In this document: positions 22,209 through 32,795 of the stretch, piece after piece
How the letters are laid out: each line of letters starts with the position of its first letter
Position numbering within the stretch: position 1 is the stretch's first letter
From: Anastrepha obliqua
Taxonomy: Eukaryota; Arthropoda; Insecta; Diptera; Tephritidae
Assembly: GCF_027943255.1 (NCBI RefSeq)
Contig: NC_072893.1
Span: 20,978,001 to 21,042,000, forward strand
Reading direction: 5' to 3'
DNA length: 64,000 nucleotides
Notes under the pieces: generated by a model
Told to the model about the DNA's origin: nothing
The model's database searches: none
Seen by the model: the letters and a program-made list of their open reading frames with translations, nothing else
Position numbers and translations under genes: made by a program

Positions 22209-23540
22209 CAGGGTCCGGCACTCGTAGTGCAACCAACTTCAGACCGCTCGAGCAGCTGGTGCACGGGCATCACCTGTCTGTTAGTAAGCTAAATGATAGT
22301 CTAAAGTATTGTTTACAAGTGCGCGGGAGCATTTTGCGGAGAGTAAACGCGAAAAAGTGTAAAATTGCATAATATTTGGCTGGAAAATCACAACCAGCGA
22401 TTGTTCGTGAGCTCGAGCACCTTAAAGTAAATAAAGTTTTTGCTTATCGCACCATTCCACATTACAATGATACCGGTAGCATCGCGAAACGTCATGGAGG
22501 TGGTCATCAAAAGACGGCAACGTCACGAGAAATGATTCAAAAAGGGAAGAAGGGACTCGAGCGAAATCTCCGAAGAAGTGCCAATTAAATGGGGAAAGAA
22601 CTGAAAATATCTGACCGTAGCATCCGCCGCATACTGAAACATGATCTCAAAGCCAAGCCTTACAAGATCCAAAAGACACATGATCTCACACCAGAGCAGC
22701 AACAAGTCAGACTTGAGAGAGCGAAGGAGTTGCTTCGCTTGGCCGAAGCCAAAAGCGGACAATTTCCGAACATTGTGTTTTCTGACGAGAAAGTTTTTCA
22801 AATTAAACAATATAGTAAATTTCCAAAACGATAGGGGTTGTTTAACCAACCATTCGTTCGAGAATTTGAGTGATCAATAGGCCACCAAGAGGCAGCATCC
22901 ACCACAGGTAATGGTTTGGGCCGCTGTAACCGCAGATAGGCGCTCTCCAATCGTTTTCATTAAGCCTGGCATCAAGGTAAATGCGAAACATTATCGGGAA
23001 AGTGTTCTGGAGGTTGAAACTTTGAAGCCGTGGGCAGATAAACATTTCGGTGGCAGACCATGGACGTTTCAACAGGACTCGGCACCGTCTCACAAAGCTC
23101 GAGTGAACCAAGAATGGCTAAAAAACAACGTTTCGAACTTCATAACGTCTACACAATGGCTCTCAAATTCACGAAACGCGAATCTGATGGATTATACTCT
23201 TTGAGCCATTTAGGAGAGCAGGGACCGAACTAAAAGATTCACCAGTCTCGAGGCGCTGAAAAAGCCATTGTCCGCGGGTGAGCCAAAATACCTGCAAGTC
23301 ACATTCGGGCAGCTTGCGATTCTTTTCTGGACCGTCACAAGGCCATAGTCAAGGCAAAAGATGGTCATATCGAGCAAAAGTAAATTTATTCTTAATTTTG
23401 TATTACTTTCACACTTTTTTTACTTTCAATTGAATAAAAGTAATTTTCCAAACTAAATTAATTGCCTTTTTAAATAAAAAATAAATTGACAAATTGAAAG
23501 CGATTTCAAATACATTCATATGAAGAGTGTTGAATGTTTG
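22209..23540 (+). mobile_element. DD37D (maT-type) Tc1/mariner element nested in mariner
   Basis: Starts after a TA with CAGGGTCCGGCACTCGTAGT. Its transposase, broken by stops and shifts, spans about 22376-23380. It has an HTH region, then RSIRRILKHDLKAKPYKIQK, the first aspartate in NIVFSDEKVF, MVWAAVTADRRSPIVFI-type sequence and the second aspartate in RPWTFQQDSAPSHKARVNQE. The third is in NLMDY. Exactly 111 nt (37 codons) separate the last two aspartate codons, the spacing of the maT group. No matching right TIR is visible, so the 3' end was lost or replaced, probably where LINE D sequence begins. Confidence 0.85.
22911..23204 (+). pseudogene. DD37D transposase catalytic region
   Basis: A 97-codon open frame holding GIKVNAKHYRESVLEVE, WADKHFGGRPWTFQQDSAPS (second aspartate) and NSRNANLMDYTL, where the last aspartate is kept but the usual proline-aspartate before it is altered (SRN for SPD). 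The first aspartate lies upstream in a different frame at about 22781 (VFSDEK). Confidence 0.83.
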
Positions 23541-23544
23541 AATT

Positions 23545-24379
23545 TGAACAGGTCGAGCCAAGGAGCACCAGGAGATTTGGTGGCTCCTAAAACACTCAGG
23601 CTAAAGAGCCCATTGTATTTAAAGCTCTGGAAAGGGGGTAGATAGTCAAGGAGGGAAGGAGAAAAGTATCAGAGAAAGAGATAGGAAAGAATAGAGACAG
23701 AAATAGAGATAGTTAGTCCTGTGAGAATTTTCCCGATTCTTTGGCAAATCTGTAAATATCCTCCAGTTTTAGAGAACGAATATAACTCATTCTCATGACA
23801 TCGGAACCCAAAACTCGTAGCCGTGCTCTAGCAAAGGCAGGACACTCACAGAGGAAGTGCTCAGTGCTATCCGCCTCCTCCAAGCAAGACAGGCACATTG
23901 GGTCCTCAATGATTCCAATGGTGGTCATATGCTGACCCCATGGATTGTGTCCTGTAATGATGCCGACCATCAACCGAATATCTTTCCTTCTAAGTTTTAG
24001 TAGAAAGTTTGACAGTTTTCTGTTCGGACTTGTCACAAAACGCTTTGCAGTTCTGCAGCGTTCTAGACCGGACCATCGCTCTTTATGTAGATTACCTACA
24101 TAATCGTTGATCCAATTCTTGATTCATGCGGGACTGATTCCGATTATTGGCTCTGGCCCCTGTGGGGGCACCGCTGATCCACGGTTTGCCAATTCGTCGG
24201 CAATTTCGTTTCCTTGAACACCGGAGTGTCCCGGAACCCATATAAGTACAAGCCTGTTTTGTCTTGCGACAGAATTAAGCTTCTTCTTACATTCTTGAAC
24301 AATCTTTGAGGTTCGCTTCGCGTTCTCCAGGGCCTTCAATGCAGCCTGACTGTCACTGAAGACTCCAAACGTGCACTAA
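23545..24379 (-). mobile_element. RNase H LINE 3' part (family D)
   Basis: Minus strand, 5'-truncated just before an RNase H aspartate (FGVFSDSQAALKALE, about 24375-24335). Then come LVLIWVPGHSGVQGNEIADE (intact last block), one stop, GNLHKERWSGLERCRTAKRF, and the tail GIITGHNPWGQHM followed by PMCLSCLEEADSTEHFLCEC. The 3' UTR continues to about 23545, next to the DD37D element. Relatives are at 45530-46300 (minus) and 47920-48300 (plus). Confidence 0.85.
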
Positions 24380-24459
24380 CAAATAATAAAAAAAGAAATT
24401 TAAGCTAGTAGCATTTCCCTTTCTTATCAAACCGCAAAACTTATTGAACAACCTAGTAT

Positions 24460-26180
24460 GTAACGAAATTTACAACAAATTACCTAATTGAATTGTTTTC
24501 ACTGTCAAGCCATTTGACCCCGGCTGAATTTGAGTTGGGAGATCACACAAAAATTATAAGGTGCCATTACAGAGAAGCAGGACTTCTTACTGAAATGTGA
24601 CAAAGCAAAGGATTATAAAAATGGCGTATGTGTGTGCGTATGTATGTATTTATTAAGGCATACATACAGTTACAGTTTGCATGTCTGAAAATGAATGCAT
24701 TTTTAATTGAATACAATAAAATAGAAACAAAAGCGTAAATCGTAAATCGTATTTTTGTTGACAGAAGGTCGACAGGCTGCTGCTGCTGCTCCAAAACTGA
24801 CGAGGCGACAGTTGTGTGACGGAATTAAAGGAGCGTGTGCATGCGCACTTAAAAGTGTATGTGCGTTTATACGTTTTTATATTTATATATTTACGGTAGT
24901 TGACAAAATCAAGCATACACACACACATGCACATATTCATACATACTTATACATATTCATGCATCGTATAAGTACCGTAGGTGCCGGCAACAAGTCAGTC
25001 AGCATAAGCAGCCAAAGTATTAATTTTAATCTCTTCCTTTATTGTCTACGGTTGCATGTCGTGGCCTCGGCTCGGCACAGACAGTCGCAGTTCAACACAC
25101 CAACAACGCTGGACAACGCCTCATCAACACTTCAACCAGACTGTATTCGAGGCAATAACAAACTCGAAACTCAAAACTCGAAACACCAAACTCAAACTCT
25201 GACCAGCCAATTCAAAATTAGATATATACGAATATATACATACACGCATACATACACATAAACATAAATACACACACACATATATACATACATACATATA
25301 CATACATACATATACATATATAAGTATATATGTGACAGTTTAGAAAAGCTTCAAAGCCGCGCTGTCCATGGCAGAAAGCTTGACGGACATGGTTAGATAT
25401 GCGGCCAAATGAATAGTCAGACAGACTCACACCTTGAGTGCAGACGTGCATGGAAGAAAGCGAATTGGGTGGGTGCAGGCATCAGCGCGTAATTCAAAAC
25501 CTCACAAGAAAAGGTATACCCATACATACATATACATGTATATGTATATGCACTACTTATGTGTATGCGTGTGCATGTGACACAAAATAAAAAATATGTC
25601 AATGAATTTCTAGTTCTGCATTCCTCTGGTTTCCATTGCATGCAGACAAATTGAGGGGTAAAGAGGGGAGATTAAATGCCTTGTCTGCCCAATGCAAACG
25701 TCAGCTACTGTCAAACAAACAATCGACAAGATAATGGCAAAAACAACAGTGACTGGCGCACAAAAACAGCAATAAAAACTTCCGCTTTAAATGTCAACTT
25801 CCAAATCGAATTGTGGAAATCGAAAATCGAAACATTTCAAAAGTGTTAAAACTTATTGAAACTAACCAAATTTAAGAATAATACTTACATACTGGGGATA
25901 GTTTACATATTCGGGTTGCCAATACCGGGATTCTGTTACTTTTGAGGTGCCGGGATCTGCTTGTCTCAATCCCGTGATCCCGAAAAATTTCAAATATCAA
26001 ATTGAAGACGGTAAAAACTAGCTCATTACAAAATATGTTTACAATATTATTAATTTAATTTTTTTATTTTATTTAATAAAGGTTTACATAACAATAAAAT
26101 TATTATATAAACTGAAAGTAGTAATTATAACCAGAACAACAATGATTAGGAAGTTACTAATGCCACGCTAAGGCAAAGAG
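24460..26180. other. Non-coding stretch with (CATA)n microsatellites
   Basis: No protein family seen. (CATA)/(TACA) microsatellites dominate at about 24915-24960 and 25230-25330, with smaller ones at 25520-25560. A cluster of GGGATCCCG-like words lies at 25915-25985. It resembles host intergenic DNA. Confidence 0.45.
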
Positions 26181-26184
26181 AAAA

Positions 26185-27675
26185 TTGGCACAGAAAAAAG
26201 CTCCAATATCATCATTCAGCGCAGAAATGAATTCAAAAGGCATCTTATCAACGATGGCTTCCTTCGGTCAGCACACAGAAAGGCGAGCGAAGCAAGTAAA
26301 GAAATCGGCCAGAAGTGATAGGAGAAAGTTCGTTGAAGACCTTGCTAGCGATGCCGAAGCGGCAGCAGGAGTAAACAACATGAGGCAACTGTACCGCAAA
26401 GTTGGCCGCCAGCAACCAGCCGATCAGATATCTGAATGGTGCTTTACTGACTTCCACTAATGACCTGATCTGTAAATGAAAAGAACACTTTGAAGCAATT
26501 AGCAAAATCAACATTAGCAGCAAAATAACAACATCCTGCCCAAGTCCAGTGCAGATCGAGGATGCAATTAAGAAGCTGAAGGTCAACAAAGCCGGGGCAA
26601 AGATGGCATACAGCCAGAACTATTGATCGCCGACCCGCAAATTCAGCAAAAATTCTTTATTCTCACGTCACCGCCGTCTGGGATAATGAAAAGCTGACTC
26701 CGTCTTGGACAAAATGTATCATCGTGAAGCTGCCTAAGAAAGGCGATATGCGTTACTGAAGTAACTGGCGAGCAATAACCCTGCTCAACGCCATCTACAA
26801 AATTTTAGCCGCGATCATACAAACCAATCTCCAATGTATTCAAAGCTACTTAAGAGACAACCAAGCTGGATTTCGTCCTCACCGAAATTGTATTGGCAAA
26901 GCCAACACTCTTCGCAGAAGAATCAGATGAGTGGAGCTCCCGGCTTACATCCGCTGATGACATCTGCTTCCTCTCTCGCAAACTCGCTGACATGTAACGA
27001 AGGCGGACAAACTAATCACGCTGGCATGCAGGTTGGGCTAGAAATCAACATCTACAAGACTAATGCCGTGAGAGTCAACTACAACAGAGTAAGACATATA
27101 ACCGCTGTCGGGAGCCCGGTGAAATTTGTCGAAAGCTTCTGCTACCTCGGCTGCACTATCACAACAAATGGCGTAGCAGATTAAGATGTCAACTGCAGGC
27201 TGAACAAAGCAAGGGCGGCATTCGAGCGAATGCATACGTATGGACGAGCTCGCAAATCTCCAGACGCTCATAGCTGCGAATATTCAACTCGTGCGTGAAA
27301 TCAGTATTGTTGTACGGAAGCGAAACAGGACGGTCTCTAATATCTCCATCACACAGAGGCTACAAACTTTCGTCAACAATTACCTCCGCAACATCTGTAG
27401 ATTATTCCGCCCGAACAACATCAGCAAAGACCAACGAATGAGGAATGCATCCTATGGCAAATGAAATGCAGAAAGTGGCGATGATTAAGTCACACGCTTA
27501 GAAAACCACCAGATGGCATCACGAGAATGCCACTGGAGTGGAATCTGCAAGGGAGCAGAGGTCGCGGTCGGCCAAAAAATACTTGTAGAAGATCGATGTT
27601 GCGCGAGCTAGCAGAGGCCGACATCTCATGGGACGGTGCAAAAACAACAGCACAGAATCGTGTACGCAGATGGTT
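26185..27675 (+). mobile_element. RTE-like LINE remnant (family A), pre-RT to C-terminus
   Basis: Plus-strand, about 1.5 kb, heavily frameshifted. The order is a basic pre-RT segment (RRKFVEDLASDAEAAAGVNN), IKKLKVNKAGAKM (normally K-N-KA-G-DG), LPKKGDMRY and NWRAITLLNAIYKILAAII, and QAGFRP. A blurred palm follows, then GLEINIYKTNAVRVN, SFCYLGCTI, and the end block WNLQGSRGRGRPKNTCRRSM with ELAEADISWDGAKT. The palm-to-end order matches the copy at 319-1428. The YADD box is reduced to SADDI in another frame (about 26955). Inactive. Confidence 0.82.
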
Positions 27676-27679
27676 TAAA

Positions 27680-27990
27680 ACTATATATGGTCGATATTTT
27701 CGAAATTATTGACATTTTCTTTAACATCAAAAAAGGCTGAACGGAATCGACGCCATAAACATCATTCACAATTTCAACGGCCTGGGTTGCATTTTCGCTT
27801 TTATCAAAGAAAAATTGTAAAATGTACCAAATTTTATCTCGGTTGACTTTCCTTGTTAACACCTTGTAACTCAGAACTGAATGGAACAGCAAAAGAATTT
27901 TTTAGTGAGAAATGTCACCTTGACAACGAGCATAATTTTTGAATTGTTTTATCGATACTTTACGAGATATCAATCACTACAGCTATCTAA
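27680..27990 (-). mobile_element. Mariner 5' fragment
   Basis: Minus strand reads NRDKIWYILQFFFDKSENAT, QAVEIVNDVYGVDSV and then, after a deletion and a shift, FDVKENVNNFENIDHI. This is the N-terminal HTH region of a mariner transposase. It is only a fragment, joined to the 3' end of the family A LINE at about 27675. Confidence 0.7.
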
Positions 27991-27999
27991 CGAGAAAAT

Positions 28000-28410
28000 A
28001 ATAGATTTCTTTTTCCCCAAACTACAATAATATACAAAAAATCGGTATTTCAAAATCGAGTTCAAGTCGACAAGGTACACAGATTTTCCAAAAGCAATAG
28101 AAAAAGTTAGTTAATTGGGGGCTACAGGATTTAACTCCACTCTTTTAAAATGGAGTAAGTCCTATTTCTACTATCGGAAAAGTGTTAATGTTAAAGGTGC
28201 GTCACCTATTTCTCTATTGCGACCTCCGATCTCCCCCTGAGAAATATATTGGGTCTCCTACTTTTCAGAATTTTTGTTGAAGGCATTTCAATAACCAAAA
28301 TTTTCTTTTCTGATAACTTAAACGTAAAGATATACTCTGTGATTCCATGTCCAACATACTTTATAAATCTTCAATGTGTGTAGACAATAGTTTTTAGTAA
28401 TAATTATAAT
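28000..28410. other. Unassigned spacer
   Basis: AT-rich non-coding sequence. The word CTATCGGAAAAGTGTTAATG at about 28173 resembles part of LINE B RNase H on the opposite strand, but it is too short to call. Confidence 0.3.
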
Positions 28411-28414
28411 TATA

Positions 28415-28865
28415 CTAATTGGCGCCATGGTGCAGAACGAAACTAGTAAACTCCTGTAAGGAGGATATCAAATATCTTGGGTGTGTAGGTAACAGTTCCC
28501 TGATCTGGCTTCTAGGAAATAGGAACATAGAGGAAAATGAAATTGCTGATGATCTTGCCAGGAAGGGGACTGAAGTGGCCTCAGAGACCTCCTACCCGGG
28601 CATCGGCATCCCCTGACAGTTCTTAAAGGGGAACTGCACAAATTATTTCTCAGGAAGGCGCAGAAAAGATAGAGCTCCATGTCCAGGTTTTGCAGCTAGA
28701 CGACTAAGGTTACTGGGTGCTTCTTTCATCGACAGCCTGGGGCAGTTCACCAACCTGAATCCCTCTGTTTGGGTGTAGACATCTGGAGGTGTCGTAGTGG
28801 TATCAAAACGGCGCTTTAGTGCTACTTAGGGAGTGCTAGGCTGGTACTTCAACCATTTCCCCTAC
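28415..28865 (+). mobile_element. RNase H LINE 3' part (family B2), internally deleted
   Basis: Plus strand reads CRTKLVNSCKEDIKYLG, SLIWLLGNRNIEENEIADDL (RNase H last block; the normal GH and GNE are changed to GN and ENE) and GTEVASETSYPGIGIP. A deletion then jumps to ARRLRLLGASFIDSLGQFTN in the tail. The 3' UTR ends CCATTTCCCCTACC, immediately followed by the 3' end of a SINE. Same subfamily as 18736-20060. Confidence 0.78.
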
Positions 28866-29012
28866 CAAATTGGCGGTTACACCATTTGTTGAGTATTTGG
28901 CCGAGCTCCTCTTCTTATTTGTGACGTGGAACTGTAATATGCCAGAAATTCACTCGGAGGGTTGCCATTGCCTGCCAAGGGGCGACCGTTATTAGAAAAA
29001 ACTTTTCTTGGA
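28866..29012 (-). mobile_element. tRNA-derived SINE, internally deleted
   Basis: Minus-strand copy that starts AATTGGCGGTTACACC (3' end) and continues TTTGGCCGAGCTCCTC, then jumps by an internal deletion to AGAAATTCACTCGGAGGG, TTGCCATTGCCTGCCAAGGG and GCGACCGTTATTAGAAAA. The head is missing. Confidence 0.75.
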
Positions 29013-29034
29013 TTTGTGGACCGAGCAATGAGTG

Positions 29035-29120
29035 AGTTACGGTCGTGTTAACCGCTTCTTGCTGTTGATGAAGTTCATCATCTGATTAATATCAAGGCCT
29101 GCTTTATCAGCAGGCACAGT
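29035..29120 (-). mobile_element. LINE E 3' end fragment
   Basis: Sequence around GATGAAGTTCATCATCTGAT and CAGCAGGC matches the 3' end of LINE E at 7830-7910 in the same orientation. Very short. Confidence 0.5.
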
Positions 29121-29124
29121 AAAT

Positions 29125-29310
29125 AATTGAGATTTGGAAAAACAAAAAAGGTCAGCCGTAGCGATATCAGATGAATTCGGTGGTTGTTCGGCGATTTTTG
29201 TTGAGTTCATGGTCAGAAATCCCTACACAAAGATAACTTTGTGAGATGTTGCGTTATCGTGATACAAAAACCTAGAGTTTTTCAAACAAATCTGGCCTTT
29301 GTCGACGAAT
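29125..29310 (-). mobile_element. Mariner fragment, second and third catalytic aspartates
   Basis: Minus strand reads FLYHDNATSHKVIFV, stop, GFLTMNSTKIAEQPPNSSDI and TADLFVFPNL. The second aspartate (HDNATSHK) and third (TADLF) are separated by 34 residues, as in mariner. Nothing of the N-terminal half or the TIRs is visible. Confidence 0.75.
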
Positions 29311-29439
29311 TTACTCTGTCAAGTGCCATATAACGCGCATTTGTTTTATTTTTCTTATGTCTTGCTATCTGAGTATTTTAGTAATTTTTAAACGGGCTTT
29401 TTGAATGTAGGTGTAAAGTTTTTCGGAATCATCTAAATG

Positions 29440-29905
29440 CTTACTCGATTTAGATAGGACAGACAGACCGACGTTTTTGAAAGCAATACTCTACAAAGAC
29501 GCTCATCATCCCGATACTTTTCTATGGCGCTGAAGCCTATGGCGATGCAGCCGCTCTTGGAGTATTCAAGAGAAAAATACTCCGCAAGATTTTTGGCTCT
29601 GCTCGCGTAAATGGCAGTTATCGAATTCGAATGCACCACGAGCTGTGTGCGCTTTATCGAGATATTGACATAGTCAAACGAGTCACCCTGCAGCGACTAA
29701 GGTGGCTGAGTCATATCGTTCATATGGAAGGAACTGCTCCGGCGAAGAAGGTGTTTGAAACGATAATTGGCGGTCGACGGCGAAGAGGATGTCCTCGTGT
29801 ACGGTGCAAGGACCAAATTCAAGAATAATGACCTACCTTTCTTAGCTTGAGAAACTGGTAAAAGTGTACGGAAAAAGAGACACCTGGCAGACATTATTCG
29901 ACAGG
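29440..29905 (+). mobile_element. LINE C-terminal remnant (family L)
   Basis: Plus strand, in two frames: LYKTLIIPILFYGAEAYGDA, LGVFKRKILRKIFGSARVNG, YRIRMHHELCALYRDIDIVK, LQRLRWLSHIVHMEG and IGGRRRRGCPRVRCKDQIQE-stop. This is the post-RT region of a non-LTR element (YGAE, FKRKILRKIFG, RLRWLSH, GRRRRG). It probably belongs with the RT piece at 5880-6440. Confidence 0.78.
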
Positions 29906-29909
29906 CTGT

Positions 29910-30860
29910 AACTCGGTTACGGGTTGTTACGCACAATTCAGCAGAAAAGGAAGATAGACAGACTCAAGTTTTCAAATCGCTGCATGGTATTTTTGCTTGT
30001 TGCCCTCTTCTACCAGAGTCCGATGTGGGCTTACGCGGCTTTCTGTGCCCATTTATCATAAGAATTTGCCAAATATGAAAACTTTGAGTCTCCAAAAAAA
30101 TTCAGGCGGAAACTCATATACGTAAATATATTTTTTTAAATTTTTATTAGTGTCCAGAATACATTGCCCAAACCTTGTAATATTGAAAATAGTTTGATTT
30201 GGTCATACAGTCAATCTTTATGTAAAAAAAAGACTTAATGCGCCAGTACAGAGTGGGTCGCGCCAAAATATACTAGTTTGCATGGTAATGAGGAGAACGT
30301 TCGATTTACGGTATATACGCACATAGGTACATGCAAGTATATATGTACATATGGCTAGTCGAATGCATATAGACAAGCAGATGTAGATATATTTATATAC
30401 ATACATTTATATTTAGGTGTGTGTATGTATGTTTGTATTTTCATTAATGAACTGTAATGGAAGCGGGTAACATAAGAAATGCCCTAATTGACAGTTTCTA
30501 GATTTTAATCGCATACGTGAATTTGATTCCGCACTGCCGTCAATACAAAACAAAAAACAAAAAAACAGAAAACAAACGCCAAGCATAAGGAGAGCAGAAA
30601 AGAGACCGATACTCTAACGCTGCACATTTAATGCATTTTTAATCCTATACAAGGTGGGCAGCACACAGAGAATATAAGATAACATAGAAAATTTATTATT
30701 TATTTTGATTTTTCATACTTCTCCATTTCAATCAAATGACATGCGACCATTTCTTGTACTCACCGAGACAAACCGATAACGCAACAACATTTTTACCAGT
30801 TTGTCCTTTTTTCTGAATTTTCATTATTTTTTTATAAAAGTATAGCTCATTGTAATTTTT
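29910..30860. other. Non-coding stretch with TATA/CATA microsatellites
   Basis: No homology recognised. TACATA-type short repeats lie at about 30310-30435 and an AAAACAAAAAAC run at 30545-30575. Confidence 0.4.
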
Positions 30861-30861
30861 C

Positions 30862-31140
30862 AGTGAACTCTTCAACCCCGAGTCAACACATGGCTTAACT
30901 TCAGAAGAACTGCGTATAGCACTTAAATGCATGAAAAGTTACAAGGCTCCCGGCGAAGACGGTCTTACTGCTGAGTTACTAAAAGCCTTATGTGACGATG
31001 GGTTGCTAGTTATCCTTCGCTACATACTGCGAATTTGGCGACATGGATGTATACCAGAAGTTTGGCGAGTAAGAGTAGTAATTCCTATATTTAAAAATGA
31101 CGGCAAAACTCTTTGCGAATACTAACGGAGAATCACACTT
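30862..31140 (+). mobile_element. LINE K, RT N-terminal blocks (left part)
   Basis: Plus-strand open frame of about 88 codons: ELFNPESTHGLTSEELRIAL, KSYKAPGEDGLTAELLKAL, GCIPEVWRVRVVIPIFKNDG and KTLCEY, then a stop. After a one-base shift it reads RRITLLST. These are the opening RT blocks (K-PG-DG and the I-L-S-YK entry). The element is interrupted here by a minus-strand RNase H LINE and resumes at about 32330. Confidence 0.82.
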
Positions 31141-32325
31141 TTAAGCACCAGTTACTCTTACTCTCCTCGAGTATTCTAGCTGCCAGACATGTTGTTGTTG
31201 AAGTTGAAGAAAATCCTTTATCTCGATGTCTGAGATCTCGTTAATTTGCTGTAAGAAAGGTTTACCGAAAGAGCGAAGTCGTGCCCTAGCTAGTCCTGGA
31301 TATTCACATAAGTAGTGGAAAAGTTTTTCTTCATCCCTTCCGCTTGACAGCTTCTGCAGATGGGATTGAAAGGGAGGTTGAGTCTGGCTGCATGATTCCC
31401 TACCTTCCAATGACCTGCAAGGGTGATGCGTAAAGTGTTTGGTCGAGAGCATCCTAACAGGTAATTCGTCCTTTGGACGGACGTTCATGTGTTTTTGTTG
31501 CATGTAGTTAATTGCTTCCATCTTCTTTTGGCTAAAGCATGATAGTGTGAAGCCATGGATGCTTTTATTGTGATGAGTGGGGTGGCGACTGCCACCGCCT
31601 CTGCTGTTTCTAGTGTCGAACCTTTTCTTGCTAGCTCATGCGCTATCTCATTACCTCGTATGTTCTTATGACCGGTAACCCATATCAGAGTGATTTCAAG
31701 CCAATGACTAAGCAATTCCAACTCCTCTCTACACTGTAAGACTAGTTTGGATGATATGGAGTTGGAGTCTAAGGTCTTGATAGCTGCTTGACTGTCTGAA
31801 AAGATAGCTACTCTTGCACCAACTTCCTTGTAGAGTTTTAGTGATTTGCATGCTTTTCTGATCGCTAAAAGTTCTGCCTGGAACACGCTAGCATAGTCAG
31901 GAAGACGAATTGACTGGGATAGGTTGAGTGGCTCTGAATGAAAGCCAGCTCCCACACCACAGTTCATCTTAGAACCGTCAGTGTATATTTCAATATCGTA
32001 TCTTCCAATCACCTTCCCTTTGCTCCATTCGGCTCTCGGTGGAAAACGTACCGTAAAGCCTTTCTTGAAGTTAAGGTCGGGGGCTGTGTATTCTGATTTG
32101 TTTTCGAGCAGCGAGGATCCCTGTAGGAGGATCTTACTGTGACCGCACGACCTTGTTGTACAGCTTCCTATGTCTCTGAGTCTCACCGCGCTGCAGGCGG
32201 CGATTGTTTTAATGTGTAAATCTAATGGTAGCAGATGAGTTAGTATATTGAGCCCTTCAGTAGGACTGGTGCTAAGCGCTCCTGTAGTTCAGATACACGC
32301 TGTTCTTTGTATCTTGTTCAGCTTG
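31141..32325 (-). mobile_element. RNase H LINE, RT thumb to 3' end, interrupting LINE K
   Basis: Minus strand from about 32325 downward: SKLNKIQRTACI, a stop, TTGALSTSPTEGLNILTHLL and PLDLHIKTIAACSAVRLRDI (RT thumb/connection). A well-preserved RNase H follows: EIYTDGSKMNCGVGAGF (first aspartate), SVFQAELLAI (glutamate), AIFSDSQAAI (aspartate) and TLIWVTGHKNIRGNEIAHEL. The last catalytic aspartate is replaced by histidine (AH for AD). The cysteine tail is present in decayed form (HYLCEYPGLARARLRSFG). No clear TSD is visible, and about 25 host codons of LINE K are missing at the junction. Confidence 0.84.
31485..32186 (-). pseudogene. RNase H domain of the LINE nested in LINE K
   Basis: A 233-codon uninterrupted frame, the longest open reading frame in the window. 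It covers the RT-RNase H connection (RDIGSCTTRSCG), then all RNase H blocks in order (TDGSKM, FQAELLAI, FSDSQAAI, WVTGHKNIRGNEIAHEL). Three of the four catalytic acidic residues are present and the fourth is histidine. It has no start context of its own, being an internal part of a polyprotein. The relatively long intact frame suggests a younger insertion than the host LINE K. Confidence 0.82.
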
Positions 32326-32329
32326 GACT

Positions 32330-32782
32330 TACTAAGGCGTGGGTATCAATTTTAGGTGAATACCAGTGTGGTTTTCGGCCCAACCGATCAACGACGGATC
32401 AAATGTTTACACTTAAGCAGAACCCCTATAAATGCTATGAACACAACATCAACCCCCACATGCACTTTCTAGTTTTCAAGCAAGCTTTTGATAGCATCCA
32501 CCGCTGGAAAATCCCCGAAGCTTTTGTAGAGCTGGGCATAAATGCCAGATTACATTTTGCTATAAAAGAGGAATTAATATCAGGAAACTTTTCAGTACAT
32601 CAGACGCGTACGCTGACGACATAGCTATTCCAGCTCGCAAAAAACAATACCTCTTTGAAATCTTCGAGGATTTCGAACACAGCGCCAGCAATGTCTGAAG
32701 ATAAATGAAAGTAAGACGAAGTACCTTAAGCTTTCCCGATGCGAAAGGAAACGCCTACCGGAAAATATAATTATTGAAAGCT
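32330..32782 (+). mobile_element. LINE K, RT palm (middle part)
   Basis: Resumes LINE K: ILGEYQCGFRPNRSTTDQMF, FKQAFDSIHRWKIPEAFVEL (first catalytic aspartate region; the usual VDFKQAFDS reads VFKQAFDS), a deletion, then YADDIAIPAR at about 32608 and INESKTKYLKLSRCERKRLP. YADD itself is intact. The element is next interrupted at 32795 by an RNase H LINE tail. Confidence 0.82.
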
Positions 32783-32795
32783 ATTGTCTTGAAGG

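Larger units (their letters stand above)
21163..24456 (-). mobile_element. Outer mariner containing two nested elements
   Basis: Matching TIRs close a 3.3-kb block. The left end CTAGGTTCTTCAATAAGTTT and the reverse complement of the right end (CTAGGTTGTTCAATAAGTTT) agree with one mismatch and continue through TGCGGTT, flanked by TA on both sides. Inside, at 21216-22200 on the minus strand, is a decayed transposase. The 5' region of the mariner resumes at about 24380-24456. The intervening ~2.17 kb is a DD37D transposon (22209-about 23540) and an RNase H LINE (about 23545-24379). Without the inserts the mariner would be about 1.1 kb, a normal size. Confidence 0.87.

Noticed and set aside
24755..25261. 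168-codon open frame ending in Tyr/Thr repeats
   Set aside because: Its end is translated (CATA)n microsatellite and the rest has no family resemblance.
25218..25451. Cys/Tyr/Met-rich minus-strand frame
   Set aside because: Translated (TATG)n microsatellite.
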